Source: Methylobacterium brachythecii (GTDB lineage: Bacteria > Pseudomonadota > Alphaproteobacteria > Rhizobiales > Beijerinckiaceae). Taken from it: 64,000 bases of DNA. Both the position numbers and the translations under genes were made by a program. The stretch spans positions 124,001 to 188,000 of the forward strand of contig NZ_JACIDN010000010.1 of assembly GCF_014196345.1 (NCBI RefSeq), read 5' to 3'. The notes below the pieces were generated by a model. That model saw nothing but the letters and a program-made list of their open reading frames with translations. It did not search any database and had not been told where the DNA came from. Every line of letters begins with the position of its first letter. The first letter of the stretch is position 1. Positions 24,602 through 32,528 of the stretch are shown here, in pieces.

Positions 24602-25804
24602 TCAGCCGTTCGCGCGCAGCGCCTCGACCCCCGGCAACTCCTTGCCTTCGAGCCATTCAAGGAACGCGCCGCCGGCCGTCGAGACATAGGTGAAGGTCTC
24701 GCCCACGCCCGCGTGGTTCAGCGCGGCGACCGTATCGCCACCGCCGGCCACCGAGACGAGCTCTCCGGCCTTGGTACGCTCGGCCGCGTGCTGGGCCGCA
24801 GCGACGGTGGCGGCGTCGAAGGGCGTGAGTTCGAAGGCGCCGAGCGGGCCGTTCCAAACCAGCGTGGCCGCCTCGTCGATCGCCGCGTTGACGACCTTCA
24901 CCGAATCCGGGCCGGCATCGAGGATCATTGCGTCAGACGGCACGGCGTCGACAGCGACAGTCTCGGTCGGCGGATTGGCCTTGAACTCCTTCGCCGTCAC
25001 CGCGTCGGTTGGCAGGATGATGCGGCAGTTCGCGGCCTTGGCCGCCTCGACGATGCGCTTGGCGGTGTCCGCGAGATCCTTCTCGCAGAGCGACTTGCCG
25101 ACATCCTTGCCCTGCGCGTGCAGGAAGGTGTTGGCCATGCCCCCGCCGATCACGAGCATGTCGACCTTGGCGACGAGGTTCTGCAGCAGGTCGATCTTGG
25201 TGGAGACCTTGGCGCCGCCGACCAGCGCGATCACCGGATGCTTCGGCGCCTCCAGGCCCTTGGTCAGGGCGTCGAGCTCGGCTTGCATGCCGCGGCCGGC
25301 AAAGGCCGGAAGCAGGCGCGCGATGCCCTCGGTCGAGGCATGCGCCCGGTGGGCGGCCGAGAAGGCGTCGTTGACGTAGAAATCACCGTTTGCGGCGAGC
25401 GCCTTTGCGAAATCCGGATCGTTCTTCTCCTCGCCCACATGGTAGCGGGTGTTTTCGAGGAGCAGCACGCCGCCATCCTTCAGCGCAGACACGGCAGCTT
25501 TGGCCGGCTCGCCGATGCAATCCTCGGCGAAGGCGACCGGCTTGCCGAGGGCCTGCGAGAGCGGCTCGACCACGGGCTGCAGCGACTCATTCGGCTCGCG
25601 CTTGCCCTTCGGCCGTCCGAAATGCGCGAGCAGGACGACGCGGCCACCCTTATCAGCGATCTCGCGGATGGTCGGGACGATGCGCTCGATACGAGTCGCG
25701 TCGGTGACGCGGCCGGCATCCATCGGCACGTTGAGGTCGACGCGGACGAGGACACGCTTGCCGGCGAGCGCGCCGGCATCGTCGAGGGTACGGAAGGAAC
25801 TCAT
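24602..25804 (-). CDS. pgk: phosphoglycerate kinase
   Basis: A monomeric kinase of 400 residues. The N-terminal motif RVLVRVDLNVPMDAG and AHFGRPKG bind 3-phosphoglycerate. GGAKVSTKIDLLQNL and the C-terminal GGGDTVAAL...ISTAGGA-type loop (here YVSTAGGAFLEWLEG) bind nucleotide. It interconverts 1,3-bisphosphoglycerate and 3-phosphoglycerate in glycolysis/gluconeogenesis. The start is ATG 25804. It is on the same strand as gap upstream and fba downstream, with one small membrane-protein gene between gap and pgk. Confidence 0.97.
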   Translation of the reverse strand: MSSFRTLDDAGALAGKRVLVRVDLNVPMDAGRVTDATRIERIVPTIREIADKGGRVVLLAHFGRPKGKREPNESLQPVVEPLSQALGKPVAFAEDCIGEPAKAAVSALKDGGVLLLENTRYHVGEEKNDPDFAKALAANGDFYVNDAFSAAHRAHASTEGIARLLPAFAGRGMQAELDALTKGLEAPKHPVIALVGGAKVSTKIDLLQNLVAKVDMLVIGGGMANTFLHAQGKDVGKSLCEKDLADTAKRIVEAAKAANCRIILPTDAVTAKEFKANPPTETVAVDAVPSDAMILDAGPDSVKVVNAAIDEAATLVWNGPLGAFELTPFDAATVAAAQHAAERTKAGELVSVAGGGDTVAALNHAGVGETFTYVSTAGGAFLEWLEGKELPGVEALRANG

Positions 25805-25814
25805 TGGGTCTCGC

Positions 25815-26300
25815 TCAGGGCTGCGACGCGGCCGGGGCGGCGCGCTGGGGCAGCATGCTGTCGATGTTGAGGCGCTGCACCGCCACGGTCAGCACGACGG
25901 TGAGCACCGACGTAATGATCGCGGTGAGCACCAGGGCGCCGGTGCCGGGGCTGCGCTTCACACGTTCGTTGATGCTGCGGACTTCGCTGCGGAGCGCGGC
26001 GAGATCGGATTGGCGGGCGACCTCGTTCATACGAGTCGTGGCGCCCTCGATCTTGTCCTCCATGCGGGAGAGCAGCGACTCGGAGCGGGCGTACTTGTCC
26101 TCGATGCGGGCCGTCTTGTCCTCGATCCGGGCGAGCTGGTCGCCAACGGCCGAGCCGACCGGAGCGGGCGCGCTCGGCGAGACGGCCGGCTTGTCGGCAG
26201 CGGCAACGACCGGAGCCGGGGTCTGGGGCACCGGTGCTGGCGCGGGAGAGGACGGGATGAAGCTCTCTCCGGAGGGCTTGGTCTGAGCGTCGTCGGCCAT
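25815..26300 (-). CDS. coiled-coil single-pass membrane protein of unknown function
   Basis: A protein of 161 residues. A Pro/Ala-rich, disordered N-terminus (about 1-50) precedes a coiled coil (about 55-120, ARIEDKTARIEDKYARSESLLSRM...). One transmembrane helix follows near the C-terminus (GALVLTAIITSVLTVVLTVAV, about 125-145, split at 20 residues by a Val). It is encoded between gap and pgk with 10 nt to pgk, so it is probably co-transcribed. No family is recognised. ATG 26300 is used; the frame extends 12 codons further. Confidence 0.7.
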   Translation of the reverse strand: MADDAQTKPSGESFIPSSPAPAPVPQTPAPVVAAADKPAVSPSAPAPVGSAVGDQLARIEDKTARIEDKYARSESLLSRMEDKIEGATTRMNEVARQSDLAALRSEVRSINERVKRSPGTGALVLTAIITSVLTVVLTVAVQRLNIDSMLPQRAAPAASQP

Positions 26301-26337
26301 CGGTGAAATCACTCCGGCTGTCGTTCGGGTCGGCATG

Positions 26338-26360
26338 AAACGGGGGGCACTGGGCCCCCC
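26338..26360 (-). terminator. GC hairpin downstream of gap
   Basis: On the minus strand GGGGGGC, loop ccagt and GCCCCCC (26342-26360) form a seven-pair GC stem followed by GTTTC. It begins 9 nt after the gap stop and may terminate or attenuate transcription into the downstream membrane-protein and pgk genes. Confidence 0.6.
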
Positions 26361-26369
26361 GGGAAACGA

Positions 26370-27377
26370 TCAGATCAGCTTGGCCATCGCCACGGCCGTA
26401 TCGGCCATGCGGTTCGAGAAGCCCCACTCGTTGTCGTACCAGGACAGGATGCGCACGAAAGTGCCGTCCATAACCTTGGTCTGGTCGAGGTGGAACGTCG
26501 ACGAATGCGGGTCGTGGTTGAAGTCGACCGAGACGTTCGGCTGGTCGGTGAAGGCCAGAACGCCCTTGAGCGCGCCGTTCGCGGCGGCCTTGATCGCGTC
26601 GTTGATCTCCTGGGCCGTGGTCTCGCGCTTGGCGGTGAAGACCAGGTCGACGGCGGAGACGTTCGGGGTCGGCACGCGGATCGAGGTTCCGTCGAGCTTG
26701 CCCTTCAGCTCCGGCAGCACCAGGCCAACGGCCTTGGCGGCGCCGGTCGAGGTCGGGATCATCGAGAGCGCAGCGGCGCGGGCCCGGTACAGATCCTTAT
26801 GCATCTGGTCGAGCGACGGCTGATCGTTCGTGTAGGAATGGATCGTGGTCATGAAGCCGCGCTCGATCCCGACGAGATCGTGCAGCACCTTGGCCACCGG
26901 CACCAGGCAGTTCGTGGTGCAGGAGGCGTTCGAGACGACGAGGTGCTCGGCGGTGAGCTTGTCGTGGTTCACGCCGTAGACGACCGTCAGGTCGGCGCCG
27001 TCGGCCGGGGCCGAGACGAGGACGCGCTTGGCGCCGGCATCGAGATGCGCCTTGGCCTTGTCCTTCGAGGTGAAGATGCCGGTGCATTCCAGCGCGATGT
27101 CGACGCCGAGATCGCGATGCGGCAGCTCGGCCGGATTACGCACGGCCGTGACCTTGATGCGCTTGCCGTCGATGACGATGAATTCGCCGTCCACCTTCAC
27201 GTCCGCGTTGAAGCGGCCATGGATCGAGTCGAAGCGCAGCAGGTGGGCGTTGGTCTCCACCGGGCCGAGATCGTTGATGGCGACGACCTCGATATCCTTG
27301 CGGCCGGCCTCATGGATGGCGCGCAGGACGTTGCGACCGATGCGTCCGAACCCGTTGATGGCAACCTTCACGGTCAC
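26370..27377 (-). CDS. gap: type I glyceraldehyde-3-phosphate dehydrogenase
   Basis: A protein of 335 residues. The Rossmann domain begins VAINGFGRIGRNVLRA. The catalytic Cys is in SNASCTTNCLVP (near 153), with the His region and C-terminal SWYDNEWGFSNRM. Asp in the INDLG turn indicates NAD preference. It converts glyceraldehyde-3-phosphate to 1,3-bisphosphoglycerate. It is first in the block gap, membrane protein, pgk, fba. The 400 nt upstream hold no gene except the divergent DUF4164 gene at 27780. Confidence 0.97.
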   Translation of the reverse strand: MTVKVAINGFGRIGRNVLRAIHEAGRKDIEVVAINDLGPVETNAHLLRFDSIHGRFNADVKVDGEFIVIDGKRIKVTAVRNPAELPHRDLGVDIALECTGIFTSKDKAKAHLDAGAKRVLVSAPADGADLTVVYGVNHDKLTAEHLVVSNASCTTNCLVPVAKVLHDLVGIERGFMTTIHSYTNDQPSLDQMHKDLYRARAAALSMIPTSTGAAKAVGLVLPELKGKLDGTSIRVPTPNVSAVDLVFTAKRETTAQEINDAIKAAANGALKGVLAFTDQPNVSVDFNHDPHSSTFHLDQTKVMDGTFVRILSWYDNEWGFSNRMADTAVAMAKLI

Positions 27378-27779
27378 GGCGTGACTCCTTCACAAAACAC
27401 GGCGCTTCGACGCCGCTCGATCAGCTCATGCGACGGCACCGGCAAATCAGTGCGTCGCCCGCTCCATGACGGCTCCGCTTGAACCTCGGATGAACCGATG
27501 GCGTTCCACGAGACTGCGATCCGGGCGTCACGCGGAACCGACCGCGAAGCGGACGATCTGCGCGAGGGGCCGGGAGCTGTCACGGGCGGAAGATCCGGAA
27601 AATCGTGCGCGCCCCGACGGGAGCGTGGCGGGCGCCGGCTCTCTAACATGGGGAGGGGGGCTGTCAAAGCACAGGGGAGCAAAGCACGGGGGAGCGTTTC
27701 CGGCGTCGATTATGCTGCGGCGACGGCTGGAAAATTCACGCTCTTCGGGCGACACCACGCACACGGGAGATGGTTGCGG
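27378..27779. other. divergent intergenic region between gap and the DUF4164 gene
   Basis: About 400 nt with no believable gene, although random frames are open. It must hold promoters for gap (leftwards) and for the DUF4164 gene (rightwards). I cannot point to a specific -35/-10 pair. A G-rich run (ggggaggggggct) lies near 27650. Confidence 0.4.
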
Positions 27780-28070
27780 ATGTCGTTAGTCGAGGACGCG
27801 CTGCGGAGGCTGGACTTGGCCATGGTGCGCCTCGAAGCCGCGGTGACGCGGCGGGTCGAGGTGGACGAGGCCCGCGCCGATCGGGATATCGAGCTGGCGC
27901 TGATGGATGAGGATCGTGCGCGGCTCGCCGCGGAGCTCGACGCGGCGAGCGCACAACTCGCGCGCATGGCGAGCGTCACCGGTGAGGTCGAACGCCGACT
28001 GGACCGAGCCATCGACACCGTCTCCACCGTGCTCGATCGTCGGCCGTCGCCTTCGCGTCCAGGGGACTAG
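27780..28070 (+). CDS. DUF4164 family coiled-coil protein
   Basis: A 96-residue, almost entirely helical protein (LEAAVTRRVEVDEARADRDIELALMDEDRARL ..., abbreviated) typical of DUF4164, which in Rhizobiales is encoded directly upstream of zapA. The role is unknown; the position suggests a division-linked function. The start is ATG 27780. The stop codon TAG (28068-28070) is the first three bases of palindromic element E, so the repeat defines the C-terminus. Confidence 0.8.
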   Translation: MSLVEDALRRLDLAMVRLEAAVTRRVEVDEARADRDIELALMDEDRARLAAELDAASAQLARMASVTGEVERRLDRAIDTVSTVLDRRPSPSRPGD

Positions 28071-28119
28071 AGCATGCTGCGAAAAAGTGGCAACGGTTTT
28101 TCGCCTTAAGCATGCTCTA
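28068..28119. repeat. palindromic element, family E
   Basis: TAGAGCATGCT (28068-28078) pairs with AGCATGCTCTA (28109-28119), and gaaaaagtgg and acggtttttcg pair inside. It is a GAGCATGC-type interspersed element of the kind common in methylobacteria. It overlaps the stop codon of the DUF4164 gene. Confidence 0.85.
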
Positions 28120-28131
28120 AACTATTGAATC

Positions 28132-28179
28132 GATCACGTTTTCTTCGTTTTGAGGGCTCCGTCAAAACGCAGCGTGATC
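28132..28179. repeat. second inverted repeat before zapA
   Basis: GATCACG (28132-28138) pairs with CGTGATC (28173-28179), enclosing TTGA and TCAA. It lies 14 nt before the zapA start, so it could mask its ribosome-binding site. Confidence 0.6.
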
Positions 28180-28193
28180 TGAGGGAGAGCGGC

Positions 28194-28571
28194 TTGGCCC
28201 ACGTTACCGTCACCATTGCCGGCAAGACCTACCGCATGGCCTGCGGCGAGGGCGAGGAGGCGCATCTCACGAACCTTGCCTCGGGCTTCGACGACCGCGT
28301 CGCCGAAATGCGCAAGGCTTTCGGTGAAATCGGCGACATGCGCCTCCACGTCATGGCCGCGCTCACCGTCTCGGACGAACTCGCCGAGCTGAAACGGCGG
28401 TTCGCCGCCCTGGAGGCAGAGACCGCAACCCTGCGCGAGGCGGCCTCATCGGGCGAGGCGCACCTCGCCGAGGGGATCGAACGGACGGCGGAGCGGATCG
28501 AGCGCCTGACACACGCGCTGACCAAACCGGCCTCACCTGGAGGTGCTGAGGGCCATCGGGAGACCGATTGA
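28194..28571 (+). CDS. zapA: cell division protein ZapA
   Basis: A protein of 125 residues. The N-terminal ZapA globular domain (VTVTIAGKTYRMACGEGEE, HLTNLASGFDDRVAEMR) is followed by a long coiled coil (about 75-115). ZapA bundles FtsZ filaments at the division site. A GGGAG motif about 8 nt before TTG 28194 decides this non-ATG start; the ATG at 28125 would add 23 residues encoded by the inverted repeat. It is preceded by the DUF4164 gene, as usual in the order. Confidence 0.9.
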   Translation: MAHVTVTIAGKTYRMACGEGEEAHLTNLASGFDDRVAEMRKAFGEIGDMRLHVMAALTVSDELAELKRRFAALEAETATLREAASSGEAHLAEGIERTAERIERLTHALTKPASPGGAEGHRETD

Positions 28572-28760
28572 GGGGCCGCTGGGCGGGCGGCCGGACCCCG
28601 ACGACCTCGGTCATTGTTCCATCACGCGCATCGATGTGTTGCGCCGATTGCAACTTCCGCATCGATGGCGCGGCGTCGTCTAAGCCCGAATTCCAATTTG
28701 ATGCGGCTGTCCGGGTCGTTTCGATTCCGCAACCTCGACTCCGTGCCGAGATAAGCAGCG

Positions 28761-29714
28761 ATGATCGACGATCCGGCATCCCAACCCCTGCGCGCCGCCC
28801 AGGGATCGGCCTGGGCTCTCTTCGCGATCTCGATCTGGGCCGGCTGGATGGTTCTCACGCGGTTCGATCTCGGCGAATCGACGCTGACGATCTACGACAT
28901 CACGGCGATCCGCTTCGGCACCGCTGCGATCCTGCTGCTGCCCGTTCTGTTTCGGCATGGGGCCATCGCCAGATCGGTCGGGATCGGCGGCACGGCCTTG
29001 ATGGTGATGGGAGCAGGCGCGCCCTATGCCCTCGTCGCCGCATCAGGATTGCAGTTCGCACCGGCCGCTCAGGCCGGAGCCCTGATCCCGGGCGTCATGC
29101 CGCTCTTTGCGACGGCTCTCTCTGTCGTCGTCCTGAAGGAAGCCGTGTCGCGCCAGCGCTTGGTCGGCTTCATCCTGATTCCCCTGGGCGTGCTGCTCCT
29201 CGTTGGCCCGAGTCTGCTAGCGCCGGTCGGCCACCGCTGGATCGGCCAGGTGCTGTTCCTGTCCGCCGCGCTGTGCTGGGCGATCTACACGGTGACCGTG
29301 CGCCGATCGGGCCTCCGACCGCTGCACGGCGCGGCCGTCGTGACGTTCTGGTCGGCCTGCCTCTTCCTGCCGATCTACCTGCTTGCGCCGCTACCGCGCG
29401 GCATCGCGAGCGCGAGCATCTCGACCATCGCGATCCAGGTGATCTTCCAGGGGCTTCTGACGAGCGTCGTTTCACTCATCGCCTTCAACCGGGCCGTTTC
29501 AATCCTCGGAGCGTCTCGCGCCGCGGTGTTCGCGTCGCTCGTTCCGGCGCTCGCAACCCTCATGGCGATACCGATCCTCGGCGAGGTACCGTCCTCCAGC
29601 GAGGTCGGCGCCATCGGGCTGATCTCGCTCGGCGTCCTGATCGGCTCTGGCGCCGTTCCTCGATGGCGTCGACCGGCACCGGCACCCGGGCCGTTGGCGC
29701 GCAGGTCGCATTGA
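28761..29714 (+). CDS. EamA/DMT family transporter
   Basis: A protein of 317 residues with ten predicted transmembrane helices in two EamA repeats. In the second, FWSACLFLPIYLLAPL to AVSILGASRAAVFASLVPALATLMAIPILGE (abbreviated) shows the classical end-of-repeat signature. Such carriers export or import small metabolites; the substrate is unknown. ATG 28761 is the start. It is inserted between zapA and the 6S RNA/5-FCL pair, which are usually adjacent, suggesting a later insertion. The base composition is like its neighbours. Confidence 0.88.
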   Translation: MIDDPASQPLRAAQGSAWALFAISIWAGWMVLTRFDLGESTLTIYDITAIRFGTAAILLLPVLFRHGAIARSVGIGGTALMVMGAGAPYALVAASGLQFAPAAQAGALIPGVMPLFATALSVVVLKEAVSRQRLVGFILIPLGVLLLVGPSLLAPVGHRWIGQVLFLSAALCWAIYTVTVRRSGLRPLHGAAVVTFWSACLFLPIYLLAPLPRGIASASISTIAIQVIFQGLLTSVVSLIAFNRAVSILGASRAAVFASLVPALATLMAIPILGEVPSSSEVGAIGLISLGVLIGSGAVPRWRRPAPAPGPLARRSH

Positions 29715-29843
29715 TCGAGGCTGGGGGCACCCGGCGCGACACGCTTCTGCATGAGAGCGCCAATTGTCGCGAGCCGGCAAAATCTGACCGGCCGTGCATT
29801 CAATTCACTGGCGTCCCGGCCTCGCCGGCATTACATCGGTAAG

Positions 29844-29999
29844 GCGGGGCTGCAGGGTTCGACTGGAGCACTATCCCCGGGGCCTTATCGACTCCCTCGG
29901 GAGCTGTCCCTGGCCTTGTCCCTGGACTTGGTCAACACGGCGCCCACCTACTCTGTAGGTTTCCCGGGATCGATCCTCCGACGGCCCACGTGGCTCCGC
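29844..29999 (+). ncRNA. ssrS: 6S RNA (SsrS)
   Basis: The ends pair over ten positions (29844-29853 with 29990-29999, with wobbles), giving about 156 nt, the usual 6S length. The inner part holds tatccccggggccttatcg on the 5' side and cccacctactctgtaggt then ttcccgggatcgatcc on the 3' side. I recall the latter as the alphaproteobacterial 6S pattern around the central bubble. It lies 14 nt before the 5-formyl-THF cyclo-ligase gene, the conserved ssrS-ygfA arrangement. 6S binds housekeeping RNA polymerase and dampens transcription in slow growth. Exact ends are inferred. Confidence 0.7.
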
Positions 30000-30013
30000 A
30001 CCCTTCCCAGACG

Positions 30014-30598
30014 ATGCCAGACGCACCTTCCCCTTCCGAAAAGGCCCGGCTGCGGGCCGAGGTCTTGGCACGGCGCGATGCGCTCGAACTCGACGCGCGC
30101 AAAGGCGGCTCCCGGACGGTTGCGGAGACGGTGATCGCGATCCCCGGCCTTGGCGAGGCCGAGTTGGTCGGCGGCTTCTGGCCGATCCGCAGCGAGATCG
30201 ACCCGCGTCCCCTCATCGAAAAGCTCTTCGCGCGCGGCCAGCGCGTGGCCCTGCCGAAGGTGACGCCGGACGGGCTCGCCTTTCGCGAGTGGCGCGCCGG
30301 CGAGGCGTTGGTACGCGGCGGCTTCGGCCTCAGCGAGCCGCACGACGACCTGCCGGAGGTGTTTCCCACTGCACTGATCGTGCCGCTCGCGGCCTTCGAC
30401 CGCACCGGCAACCGCATCGGCTACGGCAAGGGCTATTACGACCGGGCGATCGAACGCCTGTCCGGCCGTGGCGCGCTTCTGACAATCGGCATCGCCTATT
30501 CCGTGCAGGAGGTGGCGCATGTGCCGGCGGAGGCACATGACCGGCCCCTCGATCATCTCGTCACCGAGATCGGCCCCGTCCCTTTGATCAAGGCTTAG
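30014..30598 (+). CDS. 5-formyltetrahydrofolate cyclo-ligase
   Basis: A protein of 194 residues. It makes 5,10-methenyl-THF from 5-formyl-THF with ATP. The family signature GYGKGYYDRAIERL and the following LTIGIAYSVQEV...EAHDRPLDHLVTE are intact. The N-terminal KARLRAEVLARRDAL helix is also typical. The start ATG 30014 directly follows the 6S RNA; an in-frame GTG at 29990 lies inside the 6S 3' end and is unlikely. The YmdB-type gene begins 4 nt after its stop, suggesting a shared message with 6S as its leader. Confidence 0.95.
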   Translation: MPDAPSPSEKARLRAEVLARRDALELDARKGGSRTVAETVIAIPGLGEAELVGGFWPIRSEIDPRPLIEKLFARGQRVALPKVTPDGLAFREWRAGEALVRGGFGLSEPHDDLPEVFPTALIVPLAAFDRTGNRIGYGKGYYDRAIERLSGRGALLTIGIAYSVQEVAHVPAEAHDRPLDHLVTEIGPVPLIKA

Positions 30599-30602
30599 AG
30601 CG

Positions 30603-31424
30603 TTGCGCCTTCTCTTCCTCGGCGACATCGTCGGCCGCCCCGGCCGTCACGTGGTGGCCGACCGACTGCCGGCCCTGCGCGAGCGCTGGCGCCTCGATTG
30701 CGTGGTGATCAACGGCGAGAACGCCGCCGGCGGGTTCGGCATCACCGAGTCGATCTGCGACGAGGTCCTCGGTGCCGGCGCCGACGTGATCACGCTCGGC
30801 AACCATTCCTTCGACCAGCGCGAGGCCCTCGTCTTCATCGAGCGCCAGCCCCGCCTGATCCGCCCCGCCAACTACCCGCCCGGCACACCGGGCCGCGGCG
30901 CGACGGTGATCGAGACCCGGTCCGGCGCCCGCGTGCTCGTCGTCAACGTGATGGGCCGGCTCTTCATCGACCCGATGGACGACCCCTTCACGGCAGTCGA
31001 TCGCGAACTGGCCTCCTGCCCGCTGCGCGATGCCGCCGACGCCGTGATCGTCGACGTGCATGCCGAGGCGACGAGCGAAAAGGAGGCTTTCGGCTGGCAT
31101 CTCGACGGCCGCGCGAGCCTCGTCGTCGGCACGCATACGCACGTGCCGACCGCTGACCACCGCATCCTGCCCGGCGGCACCGCCTACCTCACCGATGCCG
31201 GCATGTGCGGCGACTACGATTCGATGCTCGGCATGCAGAAGGAGGAGCCGCTGCGCCGCTTCCTCCAGAAGACGCCCGGTTCGCGCCTCGAGCCCGCCCA
31301 GGGCGAAGGCACGCTCTGCGGCATCGCCGTGGAGACCGACGACGCGACCGGCCTCGCCAAGACCGTCTCCGCTGTGCGTCTCGGGCCGCACCTGGAGGAA
31401 ACTTGGCCGCGAGCCTGGGATTGA
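30603..31424 (+). CDS. YmdB/TIGR00282 family metallophosphoesterase
   Basis: A 273-residue calcineurin-like phosphoesterase of the YmdB type. FLGDIVGRPGRH carries the first metal ligands, NGENAAGG and LGNHSFDQ the central ones, and VDVHAEATSEKEAFGWHLDGR plus GTHTHVPTAD the C-terminal ones. YmdB homologues hydrolyse 2',3'-cyclic nucleotides; the physiological role here is not known. The start is TTG 30603, 4 nt after the 5-FCL stop, with the conserved strand beginning at once, so no earlier start is possible. It is probably co-transcribed with the 5-FCL gene. Confidence 0.92.
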   Translation: MRLLFLGDIVGRPGRHVVADRLPALRERWRLDCVVINGENAAGGFGITESICDEVLGAGADVITLGNHSFDQREALVFIERQPRLIRPANYPPGTPGRGATVIETRSGARVLVVNVMGRLFIDPMDDPFTAVDRELASCPLRDAADAVIVDVHAEATSEKEAFGWHLDGRASLVVGTHTHVPTADHRILPGGTAYLTDAGMCGDYDSMLGMQKEEPLRRFLQKTPGSRLEPAQGEGTLCGIAVETDDATGLAKTVSAVRLGPHLEETWPRAWD

Positions 31425-31547
31425 GGATCAAGTAAGCGTTGCAGAACACCGACGCGGCTTGATCGGCCCTGAACCAGCATTCAGAGTGCGGCGCGAGCGG
31501 CCACGCTTTTCGAAGCAACGGCTTGGCCCAACCCGAACCCGGATCCG

Positions 31548-32528
31548 ATGGTGGCTCGTCCCGCGTCTCCTCCGCTCAGCAAGCCCGGCATCTACCTCGT
31601 GCGGATGCTGGTGTTCCTGATCCTGGTCGGGTTCCTTGCCTTCGTTCTCTTCCGGCAGATCACACCGGCCTTCCTCGCCAATCCCGGGCTCAACGGGCTG
31701 ATCCTCGGCGTGCTGCTGATCGCGGTGCTGCTCGCCTTCGGGCAGGTGATCCGGCTGTTTCGCGAGGTCTCCTACGTCAACGCCGTCGCCGGCCGTCAGA
31801 CCCCTCCCAAGTCCAAGCCGAGCCTGCTCGGCCCGCTGGTTCCGGCCATCAGTGCGCGCACGGACGGCGCCACTCTGTCGGGCACCCGCGCCCATCTCGA
31901 TACTACTGCGGCGCGGCTCGACGAGGGCCGCGAGATCCTGCGCTACGTCTCCGGCATCCTGATCCTGCTCGGCCTGCTCGGCACCTTCTGGGGCCTGATC
32001 GATACTCTCTCGGCGGTCGGCGGGGTGATCAGCGGCATGCGCGGCGGTGGTGATGCGGCCGTGATGTTCGACGAACTCAAGAACGGCCTCGCCGTGCCGC
32101 TCTCCGGCATCGGCCTCGCCTTCTCGGCCTCGCTGTTCGGCCTCGCCAGCTCGCTGATCATCGGCTTCCTCGATCTCCAGGCCGGGCAGGCCCATGCCCG
32201 CTTCCATAACGAGCTGGAGGATTGGCTGGTCTCCGGCGAGGAGCAGGCCGTCACCGTCAAAGCCGCCGCCGCTCCGCAGCAGGACGCGACGCTCTCGCGC
32301 GAGCTGCAGGAGACGCTCGACCGGCTCGGCAAGCAGATCGCTGAAGGCGGCGGCAGCCGCTCCGCGACGCAGGCCATGACCAACCTCGCGGAGGGCATCC
32401 AGGGCCTCGTGCAGCACATGCGGGCCGAGCAGCAGATGATCCGCGACTGGGTCGAGGCCCAGGCGAGCCGCGAGAAAGAGCTGAAGCAGGTGCTCGACCG
32501 GCTGAGCCGTGATCGGGTCGAACCTTAA
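31548..32528 (+). CDS. MotA/TolQ/ExbB-like proton-channel protein
   Basis: A protein of 326 residues. There are two N-terminal transmembrane helices (about 18-37 and 48-68), then two in the channel-forming pair (about 130-150, GILILLGLLGTFWGLIDTL, and about 185-205, SGIGLAFSASLFGLASSLIIG). The GTFWGL and GLAFSASLFGL signatures are those of the ExbB/TolQ/MotA superfamily. A coiled-coil tail follows (about 245-320). It overlaps the next gene by one base (TAATG), so the two make one complex. It is not tolQ: no tolR, tolA or tolB follows. The biological output is unknown. Confidence 0.85.
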   Translation: MVARPASPPLSKPGIYLVRMLVFLILVGFLAFVLFRQITPAFLANPGLNGLILGVLLIAVLLAFGQVIRLFREVSYVNAVAGRQTPPKSKPSLLGPLVPAISARTDGATLSGTRAHLDTTAARLDEGREILRYVSGILILLGLLGTFWGLIDTLSAVGGVISGMRGGGDAAVMFDELKNGLAVPLSGIGLAFSASLFGLASSLIIGFLDLQAGQAHARFHNELEDWLVSGEEQAVTVKAAAAPQQDATLSRELQETLDRLGKQIAEGGGSRSATQAMTNLAEGIQGLVQHMRAEQQMIRDWVEAQASREKELKQVLDRLSRDRVEP

